A stretch of 64,000 nt of DNA from Mnemiopsis leidyi (taxonomy: Eukaryota; Ctenophora; Tentaculata; Lobata; Bolinopsidae). Shown one piece after another: positions 1-14,200 of the stretch. The position numbers and the translations under genes were made by a program. Positions within the stretch are counted from its first letter, which is position 1. Each line of letters begins with the position of its first letter. Location: the NCBI GenBank assembly GCA_000226015.1, contig JH153929.1:73215-137214 (forward strand), given 5' to 3'. The notes under the pieces are model-generated. The model was not told the DNA's origin. It ran no database searches and saw only the letters and a program-made list of their open reading frames with translations.

Positions 1-70
1 AAGCGACGGCAAGGATACGGGAAATTCAGCGGTCGCCTGACACAATGAAAGGGGCCGCAATTCTTGTTTT
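1..70 (+). repeat. R1 interspersed repeat, 3' end only (copy 1)
   Basis: The first 70 bases match the 3' end of the R1 repeat described at 28007-28713 and 30610-31377. They share the blocks GGGAAATTCAGCGGTCGCC and GCCGCAATTCTTGTTTT. The element is cut by the window edge. The match stops just after the shared CTTGTT, which places the R1 3' end there. Confidence 0.8.
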
Positions 71-77
71 ACATTTT

Positions 78-306
78 CTGATAATTTAGATCAAAAGGAA
101 CATTCTGTGAAATTTTAAAGAAAATCGTACGGTCGGAACACCTCCAAAATGGGCTTGTTCTATGGTAAGATATTTCCTTGTGTTTGAAGTTGTATCTCGA
201 AAACTGACTGTTAGACCCCCTATTTTCTCCACGTTATCTTTTAATTTAGGTCAAAAGGAACATACTGTGAAATTTTCAAGAAAATCATACGGTCGGAACA
301 CTTCCA
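78..306. repeat. Two direct copies of a ~69-bp unit
   Basis: Bases 78-147 and 237-306 are near-identical direct copies with a period of about 159 bp. Both contain AAAAGGAACAT followed by CTGTGAAATTTT and TACGGTCGGAACAC. They lie directly beside the R1 fragment. No coding potential is supported. Confidence 0.75.
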
Positions 307-2274
307 ATTTCGAGTTTAAAATTCTATGTTTTCCATTGCAACGGCCAATTTAAGGGTATTCAATGGAACAACTTTGCCGAAAGGCCTTCTGAGGACTAGA
401 AATTTTCACCCTAAGTTGGAACGCGCGAATTCAAATGTGCGATCAAAGTACCCGACCGTTTCAGCAGTTCTTAATGTCAGCACTCACTATTTCTTTTGGC
501 GCTTAAAATTGAGTCCAACAACTAACTGAAATTGAGTCTAACTACAACTAAATACAACGGACAATATTTTCTCCGGCGTCTCATCGAATTATTAGTTAAG
601 ACAATTCGGGTCAAGACAAAACCGTAGCGCGTGCCATAGTTAAGACTATGCTCATCATTCTATATAAGAAGTTACAAAACACTCCCTTTTCGTGTGAAAC
701 TGATAACTTCTTTAATAAGGAATGGACGGTTTGCGTCGTCTCTATTTGATGATAAATAAAATAAACAGCTACGAAGCAAACGACAATTTTCAGGAATAAA
801 TTACAATAACACGGATGTAGATCAGTTATGCCAAAGAGATACTGTACAGATCGACCAAGCCTATTTAAAGGGCTAAATAGAAGAAAATTATGAAAACCTG
901 AATCACTATCAATAATAAGTCCGTAATACTATGAGTAAATCTTTGACATCAGAACAGGACAGACTCTGGATCCAAGTCATGGATAATAATAATAATACTA
1001 ATAGCATAACAATAATATGTAAGAAATCCACGGACATCATACATCTAAATTACAAACTATGATAGCAGCTAGTCCCGAAATTCTGTATCCCCATTATTCG
1101 CGGGAGTTTTCAAAGTAATTGGACATGTGGCAGGTAGTATGGGGAAGTTCACATATGACGGGGTGTCCCAATAATGACGAGGGGTCAGGGGGATTTTGCA
1201 AATAATGATGTCATCAAAAATCGACAACTTTTTGGAGATATTTGGGATTTTCTAAAGAATTACTATTAATATTTCATGATTTCTGTGAAAATTTTACATG
1301 TTAGGCCTACTTCCAAAACATCTTAAGCCTGCATTGAAGGTTACGTTGAATGATTGAAATTTCATTAGTTTCCCAATAACAGATAACTCTTCGAAACTTT
1401 TATTTCCCAACTGTGATGACATCATTTAATTAATGGTAATTAACCTCCGAAATTTACGGGGGTCTGTCATGACGGTGACAATTGATGACAAGGGGGCTAT
1501 AAAATGCCGCAAATTTGATGGCGTCATATTTAAACTACCCCTAACAAAGCAGTTAGACATCCTGACCGTTAGCCTTTCTATGTTAGGCGACAGCAGGACT
1601 GACAACGTCAGGCTATCAACCGCAACATTCAAATTCGATAAACGTTAGCACAGTACTTGGACTTCACGGTGAAAAGCAATGATTTTTGTTTCCCCTCACA
1701 GTGTTAAAACATTTCAAATAAAAATTGCATACCTGGTCCTTTCACTTTTGGTCCTGACCTCTATGAATACCGAAATACTGGGCCTCGTCAATTCTTTAAC
1801 ATTACAGCTTAATATCATTGTTAAACTGATAAAATTTGCACGAAGTCCAGCTTGATATGCAAATAAGATAATGGAGATTGGACCCCCTATTCCATATTCC
1901 ATAAGTAAATGCTAAATGTAAAATCTAAATTATTCTAAAATTAAACTGTAAAAGATAGTATCTCGCAAAACGGCACCAAATAAACAATTTGCCCGGGAAA
2001 TTGACCTAGCAGATAATTGTATAAATTCAACAGATCGTTCAATAAATTGAGTACAAAACAAGATGAAACAAAATTCACAACACCACAAGTACACAATCAA
2101 ATTTGAATAGCCACTTCACTTTCCAAAATTCGCTCATCTCCAATATTCAATAAGTTAACCGCTACGATGTTGTGTCCTAGCATTTCAAACAGTGATCGTA
2201 TTCTCACAAACTGTTTTTCCTGAACAGTGAACTACGATAGTTTCATACTTCTCTATAGAACTGTTCGTAATCAT
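307..2274. other. AT-rich stretch with no supported gene
   Basis: Only short open frames on both strands occur here. None has splice signals, domain resemblance or a clear polyadenylation context. The part closest to 2275 probably holds the RABL6 3' UTR. Confidence 0.5.
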
Positions 2275-2299
2275 CTAGAACTGTTCGTAGTCATCAGCA
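2257..2299 (-). repeat. Tandem duplication over the RABL6 C-terminal codons
   Basis: The segment TAGAACTGTTCGTAATCATC is followed at once by TAGAACTGTTCGTAGTCATC. The copy nearer the gene encodes DDYEQF plus the stop. The other lies just 3' of the stop. Confidence 0.8.
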
Positions 2300-5200
2300 C
2301 CCGGGTTGTTTGCTGTTGCTCGGGACTTTTTCTTTTTAGTTTTCTTTTTTCTAGGGCTTTTCGCGAGATACTGTCGCAACTTCTTCACCTGGAGATGTAG
2401 TTTGAACTAATAGTAATATAGATGATGACACAGAGATGTAGGCTAGTTTCATCAATTAAAGAACAAAAAAATGACTTAGAATTATTGGTACAGTGAGGTA
2501 ATGTATTGAATATATATATTCACAATATCAAATTCTGATTTTACACAATATCTAGGTTATGAGGTGCTAGTACTAGCCGTAGATGAACTTAGAGATTGCA
2601 GTTCAAAGCAAGTCATTAATTGACGATTTCCTGGTTCCTTAATTGGAGCAAGAACATTGTATCAGTACAAGTACCATATTGAACAAATAAAAGTAAAAAT
2701 ACAAATAGAATTACAGATGCAAGTACACTTACAAATACAAATAGAAGTACAAGTTCTACAACAAACCTCCCAAAAACGCATCCAGCTCATCCCGTTCCCT
2801 TTGTTCCCTGATCTCCTCGGCCGTTTTCTCTGCAACTTTCTCGCGTTTCTTTTTCTTCTCCTTTTTAGGAACCGGTGCTACTGCAGGAGGACTTTCCACC
2901 GGAATGATAGGGATTGGTTCCACGTGGGCCAGCTGTAAAAGAACAATTTGTCAAAAATTCATAGAGCTATCTGAAAAGCTAAATTGATTTCTTGAAATTC
3001 TGCGATAATATTGGAAGCTCAAATTTAAAGCTTACTTTTAAAGAACCACTAGAGTTGAGCCTCTTAGGAGGCGGTTTTTGAACTTCTGGCTCATCAAACG
3101 TTTGCAAGATGTTTACAGGCTCCTCGGGCGTTTGTACTTCTGTAGCAATCTGTTTGAGGGATAGACTTTATTTGTTGTCACTTATATATGCATGAGTGTG
3201 GGCAAACATTATGGTAGGACCTACTGTTGTACAGCAAGCGCACCCTCCCGACATATAATTATAATTTTAACTCTCTATTTGCTTCGAATGAGTGTCTTAC
3301 AAAGTCAGACAAAACGTGATGTCAGGATTAGAATATGATCTGTGATTCTAAACAAAGTCAATGCCTTAACTTTTCACTATGTTCAGCATCTCTTACCGGT
3401 TGGTCCTCATCACTGCTCGTTAATTGAATATCAAGTAACGATTTCTTGGGCGGGGCTTTCTTTTTGGGAGCTGCTTCGATCTTTTGACTTGGTTCACGCC
3501 TTGGACTCTTTTCCCGTTTTGGACTCGATTTCTTCTTTGACTTAGGCGACTGAGTACGAAATAAGTAATGTATGCATCATATCCGACTATTTCTCTAGAC
3601 CATTTCAATAAAATCAAAGGTACATTCCATTTTAATAAGATACATTCCTATCAAATCATCATACCGGTCAAGATGCACAGTAAACTTTTATAAATTTCAA
3701 AAGCAAATCCAATAGCACTATATCGTTATATGATTATACCTTTTTGGGTGCTTGTACTTCTTGTACTGCTATTGGAGGTGCTAAAGATATCCTCTCAAGA
3801 ACATCTAAATCAATCTCGGGTGTGGACACAGGATCAGTAACACCCGCTTCCGGAGCAGGTTCAAATTGTTCCGGGAGCGGTTGTGACGGCGGCGTTGACT
3901 GAGGGGATATTTTCTCTGAAAGATTCAAATCCTCCAAAGACGCGATAGAGTTTGTCTCCCTCTCAGAAGTGGGTATTTCAGCTAACTCCTCCTCATTAGG
4001 ATCGACATAGTCGGTGATTGGTGTGATGACGTAACTAGAAGGGTCCTCTTCTCCCTCCTCTTCCTCCTCTGCGGAGATAGGCTTGCAGTTTCGAGGTGGA
4101 CTAATTGGGTCTATTGTCTGCGATGGAGGGGGTCCTGTGTCCACTACGGAGGTACTGGGTCCTGTGTCCACTACGGAGGTACTGGGTCGTTTCACAGGCA
4201 CCTGAAATTGGACAATAAAGGGACAGTTCAAACTCGACTTGTGTAGAGATTTCAGCCCGGTCGATCTAGAGACGAGTATAGAAGGACGCAGGATCGAATA
4301 CATTTTTAGGGACACACTAAAAGTGAAATAAAAAGATGCATATATACATGTTCTCGGGATGTCTAATGAACAGCGGGCTGCAGGACTACAGTTTTGTCCC
4401 TGCATATGGATGTAGTTTAACTTTTAGGCGTGGTAGAAATAAAATACTCACAGAGGTATGCAAAGTCAGGCCGGGAGGCCGAACCAGCAAATATTTGTAC
4501 CGATTCAGAACAAGTTCGATAGATATTGACACTATTCATCGTTACTGAGCGCACGCCTTGTCATAATATTACGACGCATGATAGTCCAACGACCTTTGCT
4601 GGGAACTAGAACATCGTTTAATTTGCTCCTTCGTTATTACCAGCCAGACTCGAAAGTTAATTCTTAAATATTGTTCTTTCATATTCATAATACTCCATTG
4701 TCGAGAGTTTGAAAATTTGAAAACAAGCAGAGCGTGCGTGCTTGCCTTCCGGATCTGGTTTTGAGGTTGTAACTCGGGACTTGAAGCTTTGAGGGAGTCA
4801 AACTGACAGTCATTTCATTATCAAGAACAATTGAATTTGACGTGCAAGGATTAACCTAGCATGATACGTATTTCGGTCATGCAATCTAGAAAATTTTATA
4901 AATCGTTGTAACACTACGTATCAAATTTTCGAAGTATCAACATGTCTTTTGAGTGCTAAAAGTTGACTTACGTTTTGGTTTGTTGTTGTTTTTGGTTCGT
5001 CAGGAATGTCGTCATCCACCCTGGAATAAACTATTTATGTTTCATGTTTTCATCATTGTTATCTTGAAGTCGATAAGTTGGCTCTGTGTTGAAAATCGCT
5101 ATGTGCTGGCACTGAGTTAGACTATCGCTAATTTAAACAATAATGTTTAAAATCAAGCACTCAAACTAGAGCGCTTATTTCGAGCAGTAAAGATTAAGTC

Positions 5201-8200
5201 CAGATCATTAACTGTGCATACTACACAAAATTAATCAGGAAAGTTAATCCAGGACCTACATTATATCAATAGGCTTATAAGCCTCATCCTCGGACTCGTC
5301 GTCCTCCGAACTCGAAGGACTAGGTTGTAGTGTCTTGCTTCTCTTCTGGATAGGTCCGGGAGCAGCAACTTTGTGGACCACCACCATGTCCTCTTCGTCC
5401 GGAGATTCCTGATCCAGGGTGACTTGGGGGTTACCGCACGGCTCGTCGTCACTGGGGGAGTTTAAATGTTACGGAAATACAGTAGCTTCAGTTACTGTTA
5501 ACAGAACATTTTTTAAGTCTATATGACTTAGTTTAAGTTTAAACAAGTTTACTGTTTGAATCACATGAACTATAATTCTTAATTTATTGTCAACGGTAGC
5601 CGGAAATATTTAAGAAACTTTACAGTTTGTTTTTGGACGTCACCTGTCCGAAATTTGAACATCGTTGATCTTAGCTCGCTGTGGTTTGGGACTAGGTCTA
5701 GGACTTGGGTTGTTGCTGTTATCCAAAAAGTTTGTGTCAAGTTTACCTTCTGGTACAAAGTTTTCTATCCGCTGATTACCTGAACCTGTGTTGGAAACGA
5801 TAGAAACTTTTAAAATCTAATATTCAAGAGCATGCATGTTGCTGGTAAAACCTAGGAACTTTACCTTTAAGAATAGATATTAATATCGCTGAAAACAGAA
5901 GTAACTAATATTATTTATCGCTAAAAACAGAAGAAACATTGTAACTTATAGTGACAGAGAACTAAGTACAAACCATTAGTGGGATTTAGTTTTGCCGGCA
6001 GCGGAGTGTTTTGGAGAACCTTCTGACTGAGCCTACTTCTAAGGGACATAGCAGTGCCATCTTGAAGTTCTGAGACGTCTGTTCCTAAACACAACAAATG
6101 TTTTTAACACTGGTTAGAATTAGATAGTGACTGAATGTAAGGTCGTAAGTAGGCTTTCATTGGCACACGAACATAGATTAAAAGGAATGATGCAGCTACG
6201 TTTGTAAGAAGCTTATAGTGATGAGTTAGGTTTAGTAAACAGGCAAGTCGCAGAAAGCTTAAAGCAGAGCAAAAGAAGTGCGCGGAGAGGACCAGGAAAA
6301 TTACCTTCAGATGAAGGGACAGAGTCAGCGGCTTCGTTAGCGCCAGCGGGGACCGTGCATACACCTGACAATAAACACTGAGCTTGTACATTACGTGATA
6401 CATTATACAATATACATTATACAATATACACTCGTACATTTCATTGGATTGTACACAAATACTGCTGGTACATTACCATGTAGGCTGGCTTTAACAATTA
6501 GCCTTGCAAAATGAACACTTCACATAACCCTTTTTGAGCACCAAACATTTAAGATTTTACACAATTTTAATAACCTTGTAAACTAGCTGCTTGTACAATG
6601 TATATTTGCGTATACTTTAGCTTGTACTATACATATTAGGCTAGGAGCACTGGGCAGTTTAGTTTTTCACAAACTTATTGATGCCCCAATCATAATAGGC
6701 AGTTATAAAGGATAACTAAGGATGATAACCTACTAGGATGATAACCTACTGTCGCAGACCTTACGCGCCATCACGAATTTCAACCCCGGCGAAATTCTAG
6801 ACACGCACATCAGTCATCGCCCGTTAATATTAGTTATGAAATAGTTATGTTGTGAAAAATGTACGGTAATGAGCCGAACTCTGCAGTGCTAGAACAATTG
6901 CTTGGATAAAAATGAGTGAGGGCTATGTATACATAACTAAATATCTATATGCTCAAAGATAGTGTACAACGTGCATCATATTCAAATCCAATTGTGGGGC
7001 ATCTTACCAGTGTTTGGGAGACCTTTCCTCTTTCTCTCCATGTACTCCTTAAATCTGAAAGAAATCTTTTTAATGCGAGAGATTCTTCTTTCTTACTTTT
7101 CAACATGCTAGAGAATACTTCCTGTTCTTGTTACGTAAGTCGAATAATCTTTAAGCCATCTCATCCATATATTAAGTATTCTTTTACCCATATCTACATC
7201 CATTAGATCTATCCATAAATCTCTCATCCATATTCATCCATATCGATCTATCTTCTGTTTGCAGTCCTATTGTAGCAAACGTCGATCAAGCAAAGTTTTT
7301 GTTTAGCGCGACCCCTTTAAATCAGATGATCTATTGTTTGATACAGCATTGACAACAAGGAGCAGAATGCAAGTCTTGTGTTTGGGTTTCAAGAAAGTGG
7401 TTAGTTCAAAGATCGTTACAAACTGTTATTGGTGTGTTCTAGGCCTTTATCGGTCGTTTCAAAGTAGTACTTTTTTACTTAATCGTCGTCGTCGAGGGTT
7501 TGAAAAAACTCAAAATTCTAAACCGACGTCAATTTCAATGCTCTTTCGGTCGCAATCCTCAAATCAAAGATATAGAACCTGTACTGTAAACCTAAACCTG
7601 TTCTATAAACCTAAACCTGTACTGTATAAACCTTAACCTGCACTGTAAACCTAAACCTGTTCTGTAAATCCTAAATCTGTACTGTAAACCTAAACTTGTA
7701 CTGTAAACCTAAACCTCTACTGTAAACCTAAATCTGTTCTGTAAACCCAAATCTGAGTACCATGGCGCTTAATCCTTGACGTCATCACGTATTTCACACC
7801 ACGTGATCTGTATCAAGTTGTATCGATATCAGTTAAAGGCACTCATCTCTAGATTTTGTATAGCATCTTAGAACATTATACATGGTACTACTTTATATTG
7901 CACCAGTGTGACTTTACATAGTATACATTTGTAGACCAAGTAAGCCCCTGTCGCCTTCTCTGTGCAATTATACCCTCGCTGAATTGGTCGCGGGATCCCG
8001 GTCCCTATCATAGGTCTGCATGTTGCTTAAAGTTTCGTCTTGTGTGTGCAGAACTACATTTTTGTGGGAGCAAATCAAGGAGAGTCTTCTGTCAGGCTTT
8101 ACAAAAAAGGGCGTAAACTGCAATCTTGGATACCAAGGAGGATATACATAATTTGCAGATCAAGTTACATTATGTGCCTCATATATGGTATTTGAGCAGA

Positions 8201-11200
8201 GACAATTTTTCTAATCCCTAAATCTAAAATTGAGTCTTCCTGCTATATTTTGTACGACACTGCTTGATATTACGAAGATGCGTCGGCCCAGCAAGAAAAT
8301 TTTTGACGCTTATCGATATCTTTCAATTCGAATGAAATTTTGTTTGCACTGAATGTAACATATAAAGCATGCTTAACAATTTTATTGATATATACTATAG
8401 CTTTACTTGCAATAACATCAAAAACTTCGCCTGAAAGCAAACTACAAAATCTTCAGTTTTCATAGATTTGTTTTCTAGACTTACCGCTCATAATCTTGTT
8501 CCTCAGACTTTGAGTGCAGATCTAGCTCCACTTTTATGGCCTGTAAAATAATAAAATATTTAACCTCCTTATTATTGGAATGACAGGTTAGGTTCGGAAA
8601 TCAAGATTCATAATGCAACAATAGCCGATTTCAGGGAACACCCCATCCTTCAATTTGAAAATAATCATATTAAGCGAATAAAAAAATAGCAAGCACAGTG
8701 TATACACTGGTGTATTTTGTGTGTACAGTGTATACTGTGTATACGGTTTGTACTGTGTGTACTGTGTGTACAGTGTGTATAGTGTGTATTACACTCTAAT
8801 AGTAAGACTTCATTATCTCACATCAGTATTTCCAAGGTGAAGTTTGAGGAGGTAACTCTGATATCAGTTTTTTTCTTTTTTCAGATAGTTGTATTTAGAT
8901 GTTTGACTGCTATGCTGGCATAACGCTCTATACCGCACATAAAACAACTTAATTTTTTGCAATCTATTCCACGTAATAAATTGGTACTGGGGAGGTCAAG
9001 AGAAGCAAGCTTTTATTCAAATAGTTGATTTGAATGCATTAGTTACCCAGAGAGCGGATTTGCAAACCTAACACTTGGTAGATCAAGTAATATGCCTGCA
9101 CTCTACCGTGCTACTTAATATTGCAACATTAATGTTAATGGTTTTTGAGATCTCACGTTTAAGAGATCCTGCAGACGTCCTTTGAGTGGTCTATATTCTT
9201 AGGCTCCATTTTGGGACAAATTTCGGACAAACATGATCATTCCGTATTGCAATTTTCTTTACGCACGTAACGTGGGCTCAATATATCTAAGGGTCTTGTC
9301 CAGTTATTTTCGTGTTTCTCAATCTCAATTTGCCACGTCGAAGTTCAAACTAACAAGTTATACGATGTTGCGAGTGCTTAAACTTAAATCCTATGGTAGG
9401 TAATATATAAGTTATTGTGCAGAGAGCAAGTCCAGGTAATAAATTTACCTAGAAATTTGAAATTCTCACCGCACGGTATAGCCATCTGTAATCCGTCCAT
9501 TATAACAGTATAACAAAGTGTAGAATAAAGACCAGTAAAATCAAACGTGTTACTGTTAACTTATTTGAACCTTATTTGCAGTCTCAGCAAGCTAATTATC
9601 GTTTCATTATCTCATAATTAACATCATTGAGCATTCTTCGGCCGATTCTGATTTGCAGGGTATACACTATAAGACTATACCTACATGGACTGCGTGGCAT
9701 TCTGCACCTTGGTCCTTATTTAGAAAATACTAGACTACTTGTGGCAGAATAAATTCTAGTAGTTTTCTGATCGAATTTTACATTTTTGAGACATTTCACA
9801 TTTTTGCGCAATATATGTTTGCAAATCTTGATTTCTTTCAGATATTTTAGAATTCTGATTTTTGGAAAATTTGAGAAATTTCGTCATCACCATCACAACA
9901 TTTCGGTATTTTTGCGGAAAACTATTGGTCAGTTACGACAGTTGTGAAATATCTCAAATGCAGGTAAATCCATGTTTAATTTTTTGAGCTATAAAGCCAC
10001 ATATGGGAAAGATACTTTTGGCCCCCGCCACTAGAATACAATTTAGCAGTTTCATGCTCTTACCTCTAAATCTTCTTCGTTCCTTCTAAGCTGGGCTAGC
10101 AATGTCTGCCGCTGAAACAAGTGATTTTGGTCAGTCTTTCTTGGTTGTCACAATAAAGCGCTTTTAGCTCCAGTAGTTAGATTGGTGCCAAACGCAGAAG
10201 TACGAGAACGTGTTAAGTGTAAATTGAGGGAGTTGATTGCGTTAATCGAGTCTGTTAATTAAATTGACAAGATGGGTAAATTTAGAGTTTTTACGTGTCA
10301 CTTAATTCATTTGAAGATGATTCCAGTCTCAATAAGCCGGTGTCTGAAGTTAAAATTAAAGATATGATTAACAGATGTTGCATCATTGATGCAAATTAGT
10401 AGCTTGAGCTCGAAACTACATTTAAACTTGGCCTAGTTGCGTTGACTAGGAGTTGAATTGACATGAATCTAATCATAAAACCTGTCAGATACTTTTATAG
10501 TGCAAAATTGTAAAACTGCATTCAGCTGTACCCCGACATAAAAGTCATATAACCTTCTCCAAAGCAACGTTACTAAAGATCATCATCTGTCATTCTTGTA
10601 TTCTACCCTTCTAGTTTTACTCGACACAAAGCGTGGTTCGCTGAGTGTTGCAACGTGGCGACTCAATCTCCTCATATTGACCTTAACATGAAATGAATCC
10701 AATCAAATCACGCCACTTTGATCGCAATAGTTTTGAGTTTACTCACTGATTCGACGAGATCGGTTCTGTAATGACGTGCTTTAATCGACAATCCAAGAAC
10801 TATAATAATAATCACTGTAAATTCTATCTCGGCCAAAAAAAATTTATATTGACGATTAGGAAAGACTGACCGGGCTCTCGGTGGCCATGGTCAACTTGTT
10901 GGCCATAACCATGGGGCAAATACCAATTACCAGGGTTTCACGGTCGGTAGACAGTACCTTACCCCTCTTATAACTTTGATTCAGTATGATACGATTATTG
11001 TAAACTAATCCAAAAGCACCCTTTAGCTAGCTACTCATGGAGTCTATCTATGACTAAGGTGAGAACCATTTCATTGGTGACAGGAGTAAAAGACTAAAGA
11101 ATCGTCGTCATGGAAAACGAAGCCCTTCAAAAGCTCCAGGAGAGCATGGCAGCGTTGTTGAAACAAAATGAGGAGATGAACAGCAAGATTAACCAACTAC

Positions 11201-14200
11201 AGGAAGAGAACTTCTCCATCAGGCAGTATCGTTCAGCTGCAGAGAGCAGGATTGCTGAAAACCTTCAGAAACTGAAGGAGGCCAATGACGCTACAAAGAT
11301 GGCTTTAAAGGAGGTAGTACTGGCCAAAGATGAGCTCAAGAAAGATGGATGGGACAAATACAGTGAGGTTGATTGGTTTTTCGAGGACACAACTTTGAGG
11401 ATGTTGATGTTAGAGACGTCTTTGGCCACGGAAAGAGAAGGGNNNNNNNNNNNATTACACAAGAATTACGATATTCTCTACACTAGTGTGTGTACGTGTT
11501 ATTTGCACCCCGGAATGTGATATCTAAACCACACAATAACTTCAAGCCAGAAAGCTACACGTTATCTACTGTAAATAGGTACAGAACACTGAAGACTGAT
11601 CAGGAAACAGACTGAGTTACTGTTGATACACCCAGTGTAAACTTAAAGTGTGTAGTGTATACTTGTGTATAGTATGTAGAGAAATTGTGCACAGATATAA
11701 TGATCACATTTAAACATGATACGATTATTGTAAACTAATCCAAAAGCACCCTTTAGCTAGCTACTCATGGAGTCTATCTATGACTAAGGTGAGAACCATT
11801 TCAAGTAATATTGGAAACAATGAAAGTTCATGCACTACCTGTTTATTGTCCAATTGTAACATGTTCGATCACTAAGTAAACTGATGATTTCTATGTTATT
11901 AAATCTATTGATCAGGACGTATAATACATTTCTACATTTTTAATATGTATCGCTAACCACCTTGAAGACGAAACTTCTAGATCTTGATAACGGCAACCAC
12001 AACTTTATTTTAAGGGTGATGAAGCTCGACAATTTCTGGAATGACGTTATCGTAATCTTGATCACACTGTCAGTGTTCTTCATCGTGCAACACTGCGCCG
12101 GAACCACACATAAAGCGCGATCGTGCGCAGCAATGTGCGTGATGCGTCATAAGCACATGAAAACAGAACAGTCGAACGGACTTCACGAATACTTTATCCC
12201 AATTTTTATTATTGGCATACTTTATATTAGTATTAAGAGTGGGTCCCAACTCACAAGCGATTTCTTAAAAAGGTCCTTAATGACCAGTAAGGAACTTTTG
12301 AGAGGAAGCAGGAATGTTCATGGCCAATGGTTATACTGGTTATATCTTTATAATGTTGACTGTATCTATTGTCGAATCACAGAGTAGATTACTATAAGCA
12401 TAAATTTACAATACATCTCTTCTATTATTCGCATCAGTAATGACGCGGTAAATAATACTATAATAGCTATGTTTGTCCGAAATGCCGGACACGGTTAATA
12501 GCGGCGCTAATAGTAACATAAAAACGGCTATATCTGACCAGTAATTATCTTTCATCTCCAGCAAACACACACGCGTGCACACACGGCCACAGGCACGGAC
12601 GGGTGGACTGACAGACGCACAAACGCAGTACGCAAACACACAAACACTCACACACTCACAAACATCACAACAAATTTATTGGCACTGTGTCTGACTCTGT
12701 CTCTCTCACGAGGCAGTAAATTATCATTGTTCTCCTGTTTCCTTAAAATTCTACGTACAATCCTCTCTATTCTCTCTGAATGTGATGTTTGTTGTATGTT
12801 TGTTGTATGTCGAGGTTTTCTCATTGCCGCACTGCTTGACGAGCTGAGTTCATCAGAAACGATCTCGGGTCAGCTCGGAAACTTTTGTCTTGTTATTTCT
12901 GACTTTCTGAGTGTGTTTGTTCCGGACGCGGTAATTTGATGACAGCAGTTTAGGCTTGATTGGATCTAATACGGTATAATTTCGAATTTGTACTACGATA
13001 AGTAGCTCTTCGTTTAGTGATGGATTATTGCAATTTATAGTTACTCACACCGTCCATCGATAAGGCCGATAGTTTAGTTTAATTTCGCCTTTTGCTTTGG
13101 TAAAGAATTTTCATTCCACGAGCCTTTTTATTTCCGTGGTACAATGAAGTAAAAGGTCGTTTGGCTATCAATTAATTGCCAATTATCGAGGACAAATAAC
13201 AGCGGTTTGGAGAGGATGACGTTATAAACCGGAATGATTGCTGTTACAATCTATATTCATTCGCAGCCATACACGGCTTCGCGTTGTGCCTTTAATTAAG
13301 TCAGGGGAGAAATTCCATCAATCCAACTTACAGATTTAGCTATATTGCCTCATTCTATCAACTAACAGTATAGTATTTTCTTTGAAACGCTTGATTACTA
13401 GCACCACTGAAGTCTGTAATGATAATTTGATTTTGCCCTTATAAAGTCACGGTTTCAAGGTGATTTTGACACCATAAAGTTTAATTCTTCTCACCAGTAT
13501 CCGACGTCTGGCCCATGAAGCTCCATAAAAACTTCATTGTTCATTGTGCGTGTGTAAACCGCGGCGAGATCTTTGTTGTTATTCTATAGTCATGAAAAGA
13601 AGTCCATTCTCCACATGAAATCACATGTGCATGATATCTCCGTTTGTCGATTGGGGACCACAATTAGTTAAAGAATAACTGCATGACATGAAATTTAGGG
13701 AAATTGGCAGGAACATTTAGCTGCGACGAAGACAGTAGACCTAGGAAATAGCCCAAAAATCGACCCTCACGTGTTGGCATGACAGAAGGTTTAATTTAAT
13801 CAACGAAATTTGCCAGCGACTGAAAATGGAAAGCGAAGAAATCTTTTCTACACTGACCGAACTCTATTTGGGTGACGTACGTTTTTTCAACTTTTAGAAC
13901 TTAGCAATGCCTTCAACTTCATTCGCTAAACGCAATGATCAAAATGTAATATCATTTGCGTTTAACACTAAACGGCATTTTCATCCTTTTGACACAAGCT
14001 CAGCTCTACTTCTGACACACCCTTCCTAACAGCCCACCATGACCGTCACAGGTGTCACATGACTAGGTGATATCCACAATTTTGTGGTTATTAAGAGCTC
14101 TGTCAGCTGTGCGCTCAAAGAAACATTTGTATGATATCAACGAAACGTTTATCGCACAAATCGCCGGGGCTCGTGCAAATTTCTTTCCTATGTATTTGTA

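Noticed and set aside
1426-1648. Overlapping ORFs of about 70 codons on both strands
   Set aside because: They mirror each other, with no splice sites, no domain and no neighbouring exon support.
2657-2938. Plus-strand ORF over RABL6 exon 19
   Set aside because: It is a shadow of the minus-strand coding exon, and its low-complexity start comes from a simple repeat.
7575-7752. Interstitial telomere repeat
   Set aside because: CCTAAA-like words occur, but the period is 18-20 bp with extra CTGT/ACTGT bases.
11962-12387. 141-codon frame with two hydrophobic stretches
   Set aside because: It has no ATG at its head, no family likeness, and AT-rich DNA gives hydrophobic frames by chance. A lone non-conserved membrane protein cannot be excluded.
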